Source of the DNA: Hyphomicrobium_B sp001006785
GTDB taxonomy: Bacteria > Pseudomonadota > Alphaproteobacteria > Rhizobiales > Hyphomicrobiaceae
Length of the DNA: 64,000 bases
Direction of reading: 5' to 3'
Assembly: GCF_001006785.1 (NCBI RefSeq)
Contig: NZ_CDHO01000003.1
Span: forward strand, 1,871,437-1,935,436
Under the pieces are notes generated by a model. That model was not told where the DNA came from and made no database searches. It worked only from the letters and a program-made list of their open reading frames with translations. Positions within the stretch are counted from its first letter, which is position 1; each line of letters opens with the position of its first letter. Positions 33,775 to 42,325 of this stretch are shown piece by piece. A program made the position numbers and the translations under genes.

Positions 33775-35109
33775 ATGAACGTGGCATTGATGAAAACAAA
33801 GGCCGAGCAGGCGCTGACGGAGGCTTTCGAAGCGTCCGCCGCCAAGTTGCCGGGAAGCGCTGCGGTCAAGGCGCGGCGAGCTGAAGCCATCGGTGCATTC
33901 GGGTCTCTCGGCCTGCCGCACCGGCGCATCGAGGAATGGAAGTACACGGACCTGCGCGGCAATCTGAAGGACGTGCTGCCGCCGGCTATCCACGATGAAA
34001 CCCCGCTGACGATCGCAGAATTGATCGTCGCGCTCGGGCCGCTTGCCCACGTCGATGCGCATCGCATCGCCTTCGTCAACGGCCATCACCGTGCGGAATT
34101 CAATGACTTGAGGGATGCCTCGGGCCTCGATGTGACGACGCTCGGAAAAACGCTTTCATCCGCGCCGACGAACGTCGCCGACGCGCTGACGAAGTCCGAC
34201 GCCAACGGCGCGATCGCAGCGCTCAATGCGGCCTTCATGACCGACGGCGCCATCGTGCGCGTCGCCGACAAGGCGACGTTGGCGAAGCCGCTGCTCGTCG
34301 TGTTCGTGCGGGCCGGAAGTGCCAAACAGACCGTGACCGTTCGCAACTTCGTCTCGATTGGCGACGCTGCCACAGCGACGATCATCGAAGCGCACGTCGT
34401 GCTTCCGGGTTCCGCAATTGAATCTCAAGGCAACGCGCTCACCGAAGTCAGCGTCGGAAAAGGCGCGACCCTGCATCATGCCAAGGTCGCGGTCGATGAC
34501 GGCAAATGCCTGCATCTCGCCGATTGGGACGTGGTTCTAGGAGCCGATGCAACGTATCGCGGCTTCCAGTTTTCGTCCGGCCTCGGGCTGGCGCGCAACG
34601 AGATCAACGTCCGCTACGCCGGTGAACACGGCAAGCTCGATTTGTCCGGCGCCTACATGGCCCGCGCGCACGAGCACGTCGATACCACGCTCGTCGTCGA
34701 TCACGCAGTGCCCAACTGCGAGAGCCGCGAGCTGTTCAAGGGCGTGCTCGACGATCATGGTCGCGGCGTATTCCAGGGCAAGATCATCGTTCGGCCGGAT
34801 GCCCAGAAAACCGACGGCAAGCAAATGGCTCAGGCTCTGATGCTGTCGGCGGATGCCGAATTCGACTCGAAGCCCGAGCTTGAAATCTTCGCCGACGATG
34901 TCGTCTGCGGTCACGGCACGACATCCGCCGAGCTTGATGCCGACCTGCTCTTTTATTGCCGGTCGCGCGGTATTCCGGAAGCTGAGGCGCGCGCGTTGAT
35001 GATCGAGTCCTTCATCGGCGAAGCGATCGACAAGGTCGAAAATCCGGAGCTTCACACGGCGTTGATGGCGTTTGCGGTCAATTGGCTTTCAAACGCGGCA
35101 CGCGGATAG
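33775..35109 (+). CDS. sufD: Fe-S assembly protein SufD
   Basis: A 444-residue SufD, paralogue and partner of SufB in SufBC2D, needed for iron supply. N-terminal helical region with RRIEEWKYTDLRG, then the beta-helix core and the conserved CGHGTTSAELDADLLFYCRS with RGIPEAEARALMIESF. Starts immediately after sufC. Confidence 0.97.
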   Translation: MNVALMKTKAEQALTEAFEASAAKLPGSAAVKARRAEAIGAFGSLGLPHRRIEEWKYTDLRGNLKDVLPPAIHDETPLTIAELIVALGPLAHVDAHRIAFVNGHHRAEFNDLRDASGLDVTTLGKTLSSAPTNVADALTKSDANGAIAALNAAFMTDGAIVRVADKATLAKPLLVVFVRAGSAKQTVTVRNFVSIGDAATATIIEAHVVLPGSAIESQGNALTEVSVGKGATLHHAKVAVDDGKCLHLADWDVVLGADATYRGFQFSSGLGLARNEINVRYAGEHGKLDLSGAYMARAHEHVDTTLVVDHAVPNCESRELFKGVLDDHGRGVFQGKIIVRPDAQKTDGKQMAQALMLSADAEFDSKPELEIFADDVVCGHGTTSAELDADLLFYCRSRGIPEAEARALMIESFIGEAIDKVENPELHTALMAFAVNWLSNAARG

Positions 35110-35117
35110 GATTTTGA

Positions 35118-36401
35118 ATGGGAAGTGAAACGAAAGTTGCCGCTGTGCGCAGCGCCGCGTCGCAATCGGGCCTCACCGCCGCGCCTTACGACGTGGAGCT
35201 TATTCGCGCCGACTTCCCGATCCTGTTTCGCGAGGTCCACGACCGCCCGCTCGTTTATCTCGACAACGGCGCGTCGGCTCAGAAGCCGCGCTCCGTCATA
35301 GAAGCGATGGACTATGCCTATCGCTTCGAATACGCGAACGTGCATCGCGGCCTGCACCATCTCTCGAACGTCGCGACCGATCATTACGAGACGGCACGCG
35401 AGACGGCGCGCCGCTTTCTCAACGCCGAGCATTCGGACGAGATCATTTTCACTCGCAACGCGACCGGCGCGATCAACCTCGTCGCGCGCTCCTTCGGCGA
35501 GCCGCGCATCGGCGAGGGCGACGAGATCGTCATCACGATCATGGAGCATCACGCCAATATCGTGCCGTGGCATTTTCTGCGCGAGCGCAACGGCGCGGTG
35601 CTGAAATGGGCGCCGATGACCGATCGCGGCGAGCTGCTCGTAGACAAGTTGGATCAGCTGATCACCAAGCGCACGAAGCTCGTCGCCGTCACGCATATGT
35701 CGAACGTGCTCGGCACGATCAATCCGGTGAAGGAGATCGTGCGCATCGCTCACGCCAAGGGCGTGCCGGTTCTGATCGACGGGAGCCAGTCGGCTGTGCA
35801 CATGACCGTCGACGTGCGCGACCTCGATTGCGATTTCTACGTCTTCACGGGTCACAAGACCTACGGGCCGTCGGGCATCGGCGTGCTCTACGCCAAGCGC
35901 GAGCATCTGGAATCGATGCCGCCCTACGAAGGCGGCGGCGATATGATCGAGCACGTCTCCGTCGATCGCATCACCTACGCGAAGGCGCCGCATCGCTTCG
36001 AAGCCGGAACGCCCGCGATCGTCGAAGCCGTGGGTTTGAACGCGGCGCTGAACTACATGATGCAGATCGGCCGCGACCGCATCGCGCGTTACGAAGCCGA
36101 ACTCGGCGCCTACGCCGCCGAACGGTTAAGCGAGCTTCCGTGGTTGAAGCTTTACGGCACGGCGCCCGGCAAAGGCGCGATCTTCTCGTTCACAATTGAC
36201 GGCCTGCATCCGCACGACGTCTCGACGATCATCGATCGCTCGGGCGTCGCGATCCGCGCTGGACACCATTGCGCGCAGCCGCTGATGGAACGTTTGGGCG
36301 TGACGGCAACCTGCCGTGCCTCGTTCGCATTGTACAACACTAAAGCCGAGGCTGACGCGCTCGTGACAGCGCTCACCAAGGCTCATGATCTCTTTACGTA
36401 A
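35118..36401 (+). CDS. sufS: Cysteine desulfurase SufS
   Basis: A 427-residue group II PLP desulfurase that releases sulfur from cysteine for SufBCD. PLP lysine in FTGHKTYGPSG; catalytic cysteine in IRAGHHCAQPLMERLG; N-terminal YLDNGASAQKP. No sufE or sufU is in the operon. The operon therefore encodes two different desulfurases: this and the IscR fusion. Confidence 0.97.
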   Translation: MGSETKVAAVRSAASQSGLTAAPYDVELIRADFPILFREVHDRPLVYLDNGASAQKPRSVIEAMDYAYRFEYANVHRGLHHLSNVATDHYETARETARRFLNAEHSDEIIFTRNATGAINLVARSFGEPRIGEGDEIVITIMEHHANIVPWHFLRERNGAVLKWAPMTDRGELLVDKLDQLITKRTKLVAVTHMSNVLGTINPVKEIVRIAHAKGVPVLIDGSQSAVHMTVDVRDLDCDFYVFTGHKTYGPSGIGVLYAKREHLESMPPYEGGGDMIEHVSVDRITYAKAPHRFEAGTPAIVEAVGLNAALNYMMQIGRDRIARYEAELGAYAAERLSELPWLKLYGTAPGKGAIFSFTIDGLHPHDVSTIIDRSGVAIRAGHHCAQPLMERLGVTATCRASFALYNTKAEADALVTALTKAHDLFT

Positions 36402-36413
36402 GGAGCTTCCAAA

Positions 36414-36875
36414 ATGGATGGGAAGCATATGACCGATGAGCGCGAAGCTTTGAAGACGGCCGTCGAGGCGTTGGACACGCCAGTCACCGCGCCATCAGCC
36501 GACGGCAACGCGACAGCAAGCGCGGAATCGCCTGCGCCAAGCACATCGTCGGCCTTGTCGGCGGAAGAAATCGATCGTCTGACAAACGATATCGTCGCCG
36601 CGCTGAAGACTGTTTACGACCCTGAAATTCCGGCCGACATCTACGAGCTGGGGTTGATCTACAAGGTCGAGATCGACGATGATCGCAACGTCGTCATCGA
36701 TATGACGCTCACCGCGCCCGGCTGTCCGGTCGCGGGCGAAATGCCGGTCTGGGTTGAAAACGCCGTCAGCGCCGTCCCGGGCGTTGCCCACACGAAGGTC
36801 AACATCGTGTTTACCCCGCCCTGGGATCAGAGCCGCATGTCGGACGAAGCCCGTCTTGCGATCGGTATGTTCTGA
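36414..36875 (+). CDS. sufT: SufT-like MIP18/DUF59 protein
   Basis: A 153-residue protein whose C-terminal ~100 residues are the DUF59 domain (DPEIPADIYELGLIYKVEID and TAPGCPVAGEMPVW). SufT helps mature Fe-S proteins under high demand. The first 50 residues are Ala/Ser/Pro-rich and probably disordered. A second ATG six codons in is an alternative start. Confidence 0.94.
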   Translation: MDGKHMTDEREALKTAVEALDTPVTAPSADGNATASAESPAPSTSSALSAEEIDRLTNDIVAALKTVYDPEIPADIYELGLIYKVEIDDDRNVVIDMTLTAPGCPVAGEMPVWVENAVSAVPGVAHTKVNIVFTPPWDQSRMSDEARLAIGMF

Positions 36876-36938
36876 TGTACCTCGTATTTGGCTCGCGAAT
36901 ACCCATATACTTGGCCGGTTCGAACCACGGAGGCGCGC

Positions 36939-37325
36939 GTGCCCTCGCTTAGAATGATACCAAAAGTCATGACGTTGACGGACGCCGCTGCGGCGCGCGT
37001 CGCGGCGTTGATTGCCCAGAAGCCCGGCGTCAAGGCGCTGAAGATCGGCATCAAGAAGGGCGGCTGCGCGGGCATGGAATATACGATGACGTGGGCTGAT
37101 CAGATCGGGAAGTTCGACGAGGTGATCGAGGACAAGGGCGCGACCGTGCTCATCGATCCCGCCGCGATCATGTATCTGCTCGGCACCGAGATGGACTTCA
37201 AAACGGACAAGCTTTCATCGCAGTTCGTATTCAACAATCCGAACCAGAAGAGCGCGTGCGGCTGCGGCGAGAGCGTCAATCTCGAACCGGCCGTGCCGGA
37301 AGGCTTCGCGCCAGCCGATCGGTAA
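36939..37325 (+). CDS. sufA: Fe-S carrier SufA (A-type)
   Basis: A 128-residue A-type carrier that passes clusters to apo-proteins. Its three conserved cysteines are in KKGGCAGMEY and ACGCGES. The GTG at 36939 is preceded by GGAGGCGCGC, a strong site; the ATG at 36888 upstream lacks one and would add a non-family extension. Last gene of the suf operon. Confidence 0.94.
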   Translation: MPSLRMIPKVMTLTDAAAARVAALIAQKPGVKALKIGIKKGGCAGMEYTMTWADQIGKFDEVIEDKGATVLIDPAAIMYLLGTEMDFKTDKLSSQFVFNNPNQKSACGCGESVNLEPAVPEGFAPADR

Positions 37326-37420
37326 CAAGCCGTTGGGTCTGATGTTTTCCGAGACGCCGCTGCTCTAGCGACGCCTCGTATGTTTTCATTTCCTCCGAAG
37401 CGTCGTTCGTTACGCAGGAG

Positions 37421-37693
37421 TCAGCGCATTCGCTCGCTGTTATAACCGCGCCACTCTTCACTGGCCGGGACGTAGGCTCGCCCATTGTGGATGATGTAGG
37501 CGTGGGAAGGGCCAACGGGCAACGTTGTGGCAGCCGGCGGCGAGGCGCCGTTGTGCTGCTCCTGGTAGAAGCCCCAATTCTCCGGATCGCCGTTTGCGTA
37601 GCCCAGATAGAAAGCGCTGGCGGGCAAGCTGAAAACGCAAGCGGATAGTGCCGTCGCAGCGGCCGCGACGAGAGCTTTTGTCGAGAGGGTCAT
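37421..37693 (-). CDS. Small secreted hypothetical protein
   Basis: A 90-residue protein with signal peptide (MTLSTKALVAAAATALSACV, cut near SLPASA) and a short Pro/Tyr/Asn-rich mature part. ATG at 37693 with AAAGGA upstream; the longer frame to 37861 is not signal-like. No family recognised. Confidence 0.7.
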   Translation of the reverse strand: MTLSTKALVAAAATALSACVFSLPASAFYLGYANGDPENWGFYQEQHNGASPPAATTLPVGPSHAYIIHNGRAYVPASEEWRGYNSERMR

Positions 37694-37899
37694 AGCGCCA
37701 AAATCCTTTGGCTGCGGGTCTAGCCGTGCCTCTCCGCCGTCCGAAATCCGCATGTGGTGTGGGCAGGCGCGCCGACTATAGGCCGGGTGGATTATCATCC
37801 CTTCGGTCGGCGGATTAGGCCGGCAACGGCGGCGCCATTGAAGACGCAGCCGATACCGCAACGATTGGATTCAGGCGTCGCTTTGCAGTTCGAGCGCGA

Positions 37900-39522
37900 T
37901 TAGCCTCGGCCTGGCACCTTTGCAGGGCGTGATGGCTTGCGCATGAACGCCGGAATATTCTCCGCGAATCCGACGCGCTCGTCATGGCGGGGAGCAGGTT
38001 GCGGCTTGCGAACCGGCTCGGCAGCAGGCGAACGCTCCGGCGCAGGACCGCGACGCTGCGGCGCCTTCGGCTCGTCCGTCCAACTGTCAGCCGCGCGCGG
38101 ACGCTGAGCAGTCCGCTGAGGTTTATCTCGTGGCGGCTGCTGTTCGTTCGTGCGCGGACGTTCGCGTTTTGCCTGCTGGGGCGCGGGCGAGGCCGCCTGC
38201 GGACGTTCAGCCTTGGACTCCTGCTCACCGCCATGTTGCTCGCGCTGTTGCGGTGCGCCGTTGACTTTTCTCGGCTCGGGTTTGCGCGCGTCCCGGTTGC
38301 CGTGCGAGCGCCCGGATTTCGCCTGCGAAGCTCCGCGTCCGCCGCGACCCCGGCGTCGTTTGCCAGCACCCGCGATGTCTTCCTCGCTCGGAGGATCGCC
38401 AAGCCAGATCGCAGTTTCGCCGGTCACCTTCTCGATGTCCGCGACGAATTTCAGGTCGTCCGGACTGACGAGCGACGCCGAATGACCTTCACGTCCCGCT
38501 CGCCCCGTGCGCCCGATGCGATGCACATAATCGTCAGCGGCCCACGGCAGATCGAAATTGAAGACGTGCGAAACATCCGGAATGTCGAGGCCACGCGCCG
38601 CGACGTCGGAGGCGGCGAGCAGCATGATCTCGCCGTTGCGGAACTTGTCGAGCGTTTCCATTCGGCTCGTCTGGTCCATGTCGCCGTGGAGCGCGCCGGC
38701 GTTGAAACCGTGCTTCGACAGAGATTTGTAAAGCACCGCCACGTCGCGCTTGCGGTTGCAGAAGATGATGGCGTTCTTGACGTTGCCGTCGCGGATCAAC
38801 TCGCGCAGCATCTCGCGTTTCGCCCAGTCTTCTCCGTTCTGGCAGTAGACGAAGCGCTGCGTGATCGTCTTCGCCGTCGTAGCCGGCTTGGCGACTTCGA
38901 TGCGCGTCGGATCCTTCAGGAACTGATCGACGAGCCGGGTGATTTCGGGCGGCATTGTCGCCGAGAAGAACAGTGTCTGCCGGCGTGGCGGCAGCAGCTT
39001 GCAGATTTTCTCGATGTCCGGAATGAACCCCATGTCGAGCATACGGTCGGCTTCGTCGATGACGAGAATCTCGACGCCCATCAGCATCACGCGTCCGCGT
39101 CCGAAATGATCGAGCAGGCGTCCGGGTGTCGCGATCAGAACGTCGACGCCGCGATCGAGCTTCTTCACCTGATCGTCCATCGACACGCCGCCGATCAGCA
39201 GCGCGACGGAGAGCTTATGATTGGTGCCGTACTTCTCGAAGCTCTGCGCAACCTGCGCGGCAAGCTCGCGCGTCGGCGCCAGGATCAGCGAGCGAGGCAT
39301 TCGCGCGCGCGCGCGCCCCGTCTCGAGCCGCGTAATCATCGGAAGAACAAAAGAGGCGGTTTTGCCTGTGCCCGTTTGGGCGATGCCGAGAACGTCACGT
39401 CCGGTCAGAGCGACCGGAATGGCTGCGGCTTGAATAGGGGTGGGATTTACATATCCCGCGGCCGTTACGGCCGCTTGAACCTTGGGCGAAAGCCCGAGGT
39501 CAGCGAACGTCTTGCTGTCCAA
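37900..39522 (-). CDS. DEAD-box RNA helicase with long basic tail
   Basis: A 540-residue ATP-dependent RNA helicase of the RhlE type. Motifs in order: Q-motif PTPIQ, Walker A AQTGTGKT, PTREL, DEADRMLD, SATMP, HRIGRTGRAG. The last ~150 residues are Arg/Pro/Gln-rich and disordered, likely for RNA binding. The start is a TTG at 39522 with GGAGA about 11 nt upstream. Such helicases in alphaproteobacteria are often cold-induced. Confidence 0.95.
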   Translation of the reverse strand: MDSKTFADLGLSPKVQAAVTAAGYVNPTPIQAAAIPVALTGRDVLGIAQTGTGKTASFVLPMITRLETGRARARMPRSLILAPTRELAAQVAQSFEKYGTNHKLSVALLIGGVSMDDQVKKLDRGVDVLIATPGRLLDHFGRGRVMLMGVEILVIDEADRMLDMGFIPDIEKICKLLPPRRQTLFFSATMPPEITRLVDQFLKDPTRIEVAKPATTAKTITQRFVYCQNGEDWAKREMLRELIRDGNVKNAIIFCNRKRDVAVLYKSLSKHGFNAGALHGDMDQTSRMETLDKFRNGEIMLLAASDVAARGLDIPDVSHVFNFDLPWAADDYVHRIGRTGRAGREGHSASLVSPDDLKFVADIEKVTGETAIWLGDPPSEEDIAGAGKRRRGRGGRGASQAKSGRSHGNRDARKPEPRKVNGAPQQREQHGGEQESKAERPQAASPAPQQAKRERPRTNEQQPPRDKPQRTAQRPRAADSWTDEPKAPQRRGPAPERSPAAEPVRKPQPAPRHDERVGFAENIPAFMRKPSRPAKVPGRG

Positions 39523-39857
39523 CAGTCAAGGTCTCCATCTGCACAACCCAAAAACTCCGGTGCGCGAGCACCAGACGTTCGATTGAGAGCGCAGGGGGAT
39601 AGGTGCCGAAAAGGTCCAAAGCCGAAATGGGAGTGCGGATCAAAATGCGTTAAAAAATGCGCAAACTCGATCCCCTGCGCTCCGGCACGCCTGCGTGCTC
39701 GCATACATCAGACTGAAGTGCAAGGAAAACTCGGTGGTTTTGCGCCGCCAGGCCGCGCGTTTCTGTCACGGGCGGCGGCAGCGAAAGCCCGGTCGGGCCC
39801 GACAATGAGCGGAGCGGAGACCTCGATCCCCGCCCCGTTGCATAAGATGTGTCGCGA
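39523..39857. other. Gene-free spacer between aqpZ and the helicase gene
   Basis: These 335 nt lie between the aqpZ stop and the helicase start, both on the minus strand. They presumably hold the helicase promoter and a long leader. I see no ORF with family support, no RNA gene and no clear terminator. Confidence 0.6.
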
Positions 39858-40529
39858 TCAGTCTTCGAGCAGCCACCGGCCGACGACACCGCCGATGACG
39901 CCGCCAAGGATCGGCGCAGCCCAGAATACCCAAACCTGCGACAGCGCTTCGCCGCCAGCGTAAACCGCCGAGCCGAGACTGCGGGCCGGGTTCACGGAAG
40001 CGTTCGAGATCGGAATCGCCATCAGATGGATCGCGGTGAGCGTCAAACCGATCGCCACAGGCGCCAGAAGAGCAGGACCGTTCGGGCGCGTTACGCCCAT
40101 GATGACGATAAGGAAGAATGCCGTCAGCACGGTCTCGAGAATGAAGACTTCGCCGAGGCTGGCCTTAAGCATCGACAGTTCACCATAACCGTTCGCAGCG
40201 AACGTCGCGCCCGTGTGGCCGACGAGGGAGAACACGCCGCACGCCGCCAGCGCACCGACGACCTGCGCGATAATGTAAGGCACAGCCTTGCTTGCTTCGA
40301 AACGGCCACCCGCGACCAGCCCGAGCGTTACGGCCGGATTGAAATGACCGCCTGAGATTTGGCCTACCGCATATGCCATCACCATCACCGTGGTGCCGAT
40401 TGACAATGCGACACCGAGAATACCGGCTGCGCCGGCGGGCGCTCCGAATGAGTAAAAGGCGGCTCCGAGAACGGACGCCATCAGCATAAAGGTGCCGACC
40501 ACTTCGGCCGCGATTGCTCTGCTATTCAT
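39858..40529 (-). CDS. aqpZ: Aquaporin Z
   Basis: A 223-residue six-helix water channel of the inner membrane. Both NPA boxes are present (GGHFNPAVTLG and NASVNPARSLG), and selectivity-filter context is that of AqpZ rather than GlpF. Start MNSRAIAAEVVGTF at 40529. Confidence 0.94.
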   Translation of the reverse strand: MNSRAIAAEVVGTFMLMASVLGAAFYSFGAPAGAAGILGVALSIGTTVMVMAYAVGQISGGHFNPAVTLGLVAGGRFEASKAVPYIIAQVVGALAACGVFSLVGHTGATFAANGYGELSMLKASLGEVFILETVLTAFFLIVIMGVTRPNGPALLAPVAIGLTLTAIHLMAIPISNASVNPARSLGSAVYAGGEALSQVWVFWAAPILGGVIGGVVGRWLLED

Positions 40530-40575
40530 GCAATATTTTCCCCTAGGGCAATGTCTGCGCGCACCGCGATTCTCT

Positions 40576-40587
40576 TGATTCGAATCA
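40576..40587. promoter_or_regulatory. 12-bp perfect palindrome between aqpZ and the desaturase gene
   Basis: TGATTCGAATCA, 47 nt before the aqpZ start in the 308-nt divergent spacer 40530-40837. A perfect palindrome at this place is a candidate operator. No other feature is seen in the spacer. Confidence 0.4.
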
Positions 40588-40837
40588 TTGCCGCGCTGAA
40601 TAAGTCTAACTGAGATCGATGAATGGAGCGAGCCGGCCGACAGGAGACGGGCTACCTCAAATTGAGAAAAAGCGTTGGAATCCCGTCACAAACCGAGAAT
40701 TGCTTATTTGTCATGTCAGCCGAATTGATTTTCTGATTGGTGCTCCGAGGCGTAACGTGCATTCAGCAACGGCGCGAAGCGCCTAGTGACGACCGCGTCT
40801 GTAAAGGCTCTTCTGACTGGCCGAGGGTTTTCGACAG

Positions 40838-42235
40838 ATGACTGCAAACGCCTTTGCGAAGACCGAGCTGATAGCTGAACCCGCAGTTGCGCCAGGCGCG
40901 ACGCGTCCGAAAGGGCAGCGGCGAGGCGAAGCCATCCGCGAATTGAAGAAGCGCGATAACTCCACGAATTTCTATCATATTGGCTTCGTCTATTTGGTGA
41001 TCGCTGCCGCCATTGGTGGTGCGATCTGGAGCTACCACGCCGTCGCCGCAGCAGGACTGGAGTGGTGGTGGAATATTCCCGCGACGCTCGTCGCGATCGT
41101 GGTGATCGGCGCCTCGCAACATCAATTCGGCGGCGTCATACACGAAGGCACGCATTTCATTCTATTCGAGAATAAAACGCTGAACGAACTGACGTCGGAT
41201 TGGCTGGCGGCGTTTCCGATCTACACGTCGACCTTCCATTTCCGTTTGCATCATCTCGCGCATCACCAGTTCATCAATGATCCGGTACGCGATCCCGATT
41301 GTGCGCAGCTGCACGATAGCGGCCACGATCTCGATTTTCCGATTACGCATTTCGAGATGCTGGCGGCGCTCGGCAAGCAGCTCTGGCTGCCGAATTTGTT
41401 TCGCTACACGATCGCGCGCGCCCGCTATAGCGCGCTCGGGACCGTCAACAACCCGTACGTCGATCGCGAAAAGCGCGGCGAGAAGCTTCCGACGCTGGCG
41501 GGAATTCTTTACGCCGTCACCGCACCGGCCTTGGTTATTCCGCTGGTTCGATCAGGTCACGGCGCGTTGGCGTTTGCAGTGCTCGCGGCGCTGACCGCGC
41601 TCGTCGTGACGTACTTCGCGCGCCTCGACGAGAACAAGCTTCCGCACGCGCATGTCGAAACGGTCATCTCGCATCGAACGACGAACATCAGTCGCGTCGC
41701 ATACATGGCGATCCTGTACGCGGCGCTGACCGCCATCGAAGTCGGCGGCTACGGACAGGCGTGGCGCTACTTCGCGCTGCTGTGGGTCGTGCCGTTGTTC
41801 ACGACGTTCCCGCTGTTCATGATCATGCGCCAATGGGTGCAGCACGGAAACGCCGATCGTGGGCGCTATACGAACTCGCGCGTGTTCCTCGTCAATCCGT
41901 TCATTCGCTACGCGGTGTTTCCGTTCGGCATGGACTATCACCTGCCGCATCACATCTATGCGTCCGTCCCGCACTACAAGCTGCAAGGCTTGCACGAGCT
42001 GTTGCTGCAGGAACCCGAATACCGCGAGAAAGGCGTCATCGTGGAAGGCTACTTCAACTCACCGCATGGTGAGACCGAAGGGCGCAATCCGACTGTCGTA
42101 GAGGTGCTCGGAGAGAAGTACGCGCCGAAGAATCAGGAAGACGTCTACGTCGACACCTCGACGCTCGAGTATGCGAAGGTTCGCAATCCCGACGCCATCG
42201 CGCGCGAGAACGAAGCCTCCGTCAAAGGCAAGTGA
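40838..42235 (+). CDS. Membrane fatty-acid-desaturase-superfamily protein
   Basis: A 465-residue di-iron membrane enzyme of the desaturase/hydroxylase superfamily. The three histidine boxes are clear: HEGTH, HHLAHH and HLPHH. About four to six membrane helices. The substrate (acyl lipid, alkane, carotenoid or hopanoid) cannot be read from the sequence. The charged N- and C-terminal extensions of about 45 and 60 residues are longer than the core needs. GAGGG precedes the ATG. Confidence 0.88.
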   Translation: MTANAFAKTELIAEPAVAPGATRPKGQRRGEAIRELKKRDNSTNFYHIGFVYLVIAAAIGGAIWSYHAVAAAGLEWWWNIPATLVAIVVIGASQHQFGGVIHEGTHFILFENKTLNELTSDWLAAFPIYTSTFHFRLHHLAHHQFINDPVRDPDCAQLHDSGHDLDFPITHFEMLAALGKQLWLPNLFRYTIARARYSALGTVNNPYVDREKRGEKLPTLAGILYAVTAPALVIPLVRSGHGALAFAVLAALTALVVTYFARLDENKLPHAHVETVISHRTTNISRVAYMAILYAALTAIEVGGYGQAWRYFALLWVVPLFTTFPLFMIMRQWVQHGNADRGRYTNSRVFLVNPFIRYAVFPFGMDYHLPHHIYASVPHYKLQGLHELLLQEPEYREKGVIVEGYFNSPHGETEGRNPTVVEVLGEKYAPKNQEDVYVDTSTLEYAKVRNPDAIARENEASVKGK

Positions 42236-42325
42236 GACCCTCAGTCATTCCTTCGCACGTCGTGAGAAGGTGGCCTAAGACCGGATGATCGGGGCGACGA
42301 AAGAAGCTTCGCTTAGGAACGCGGA

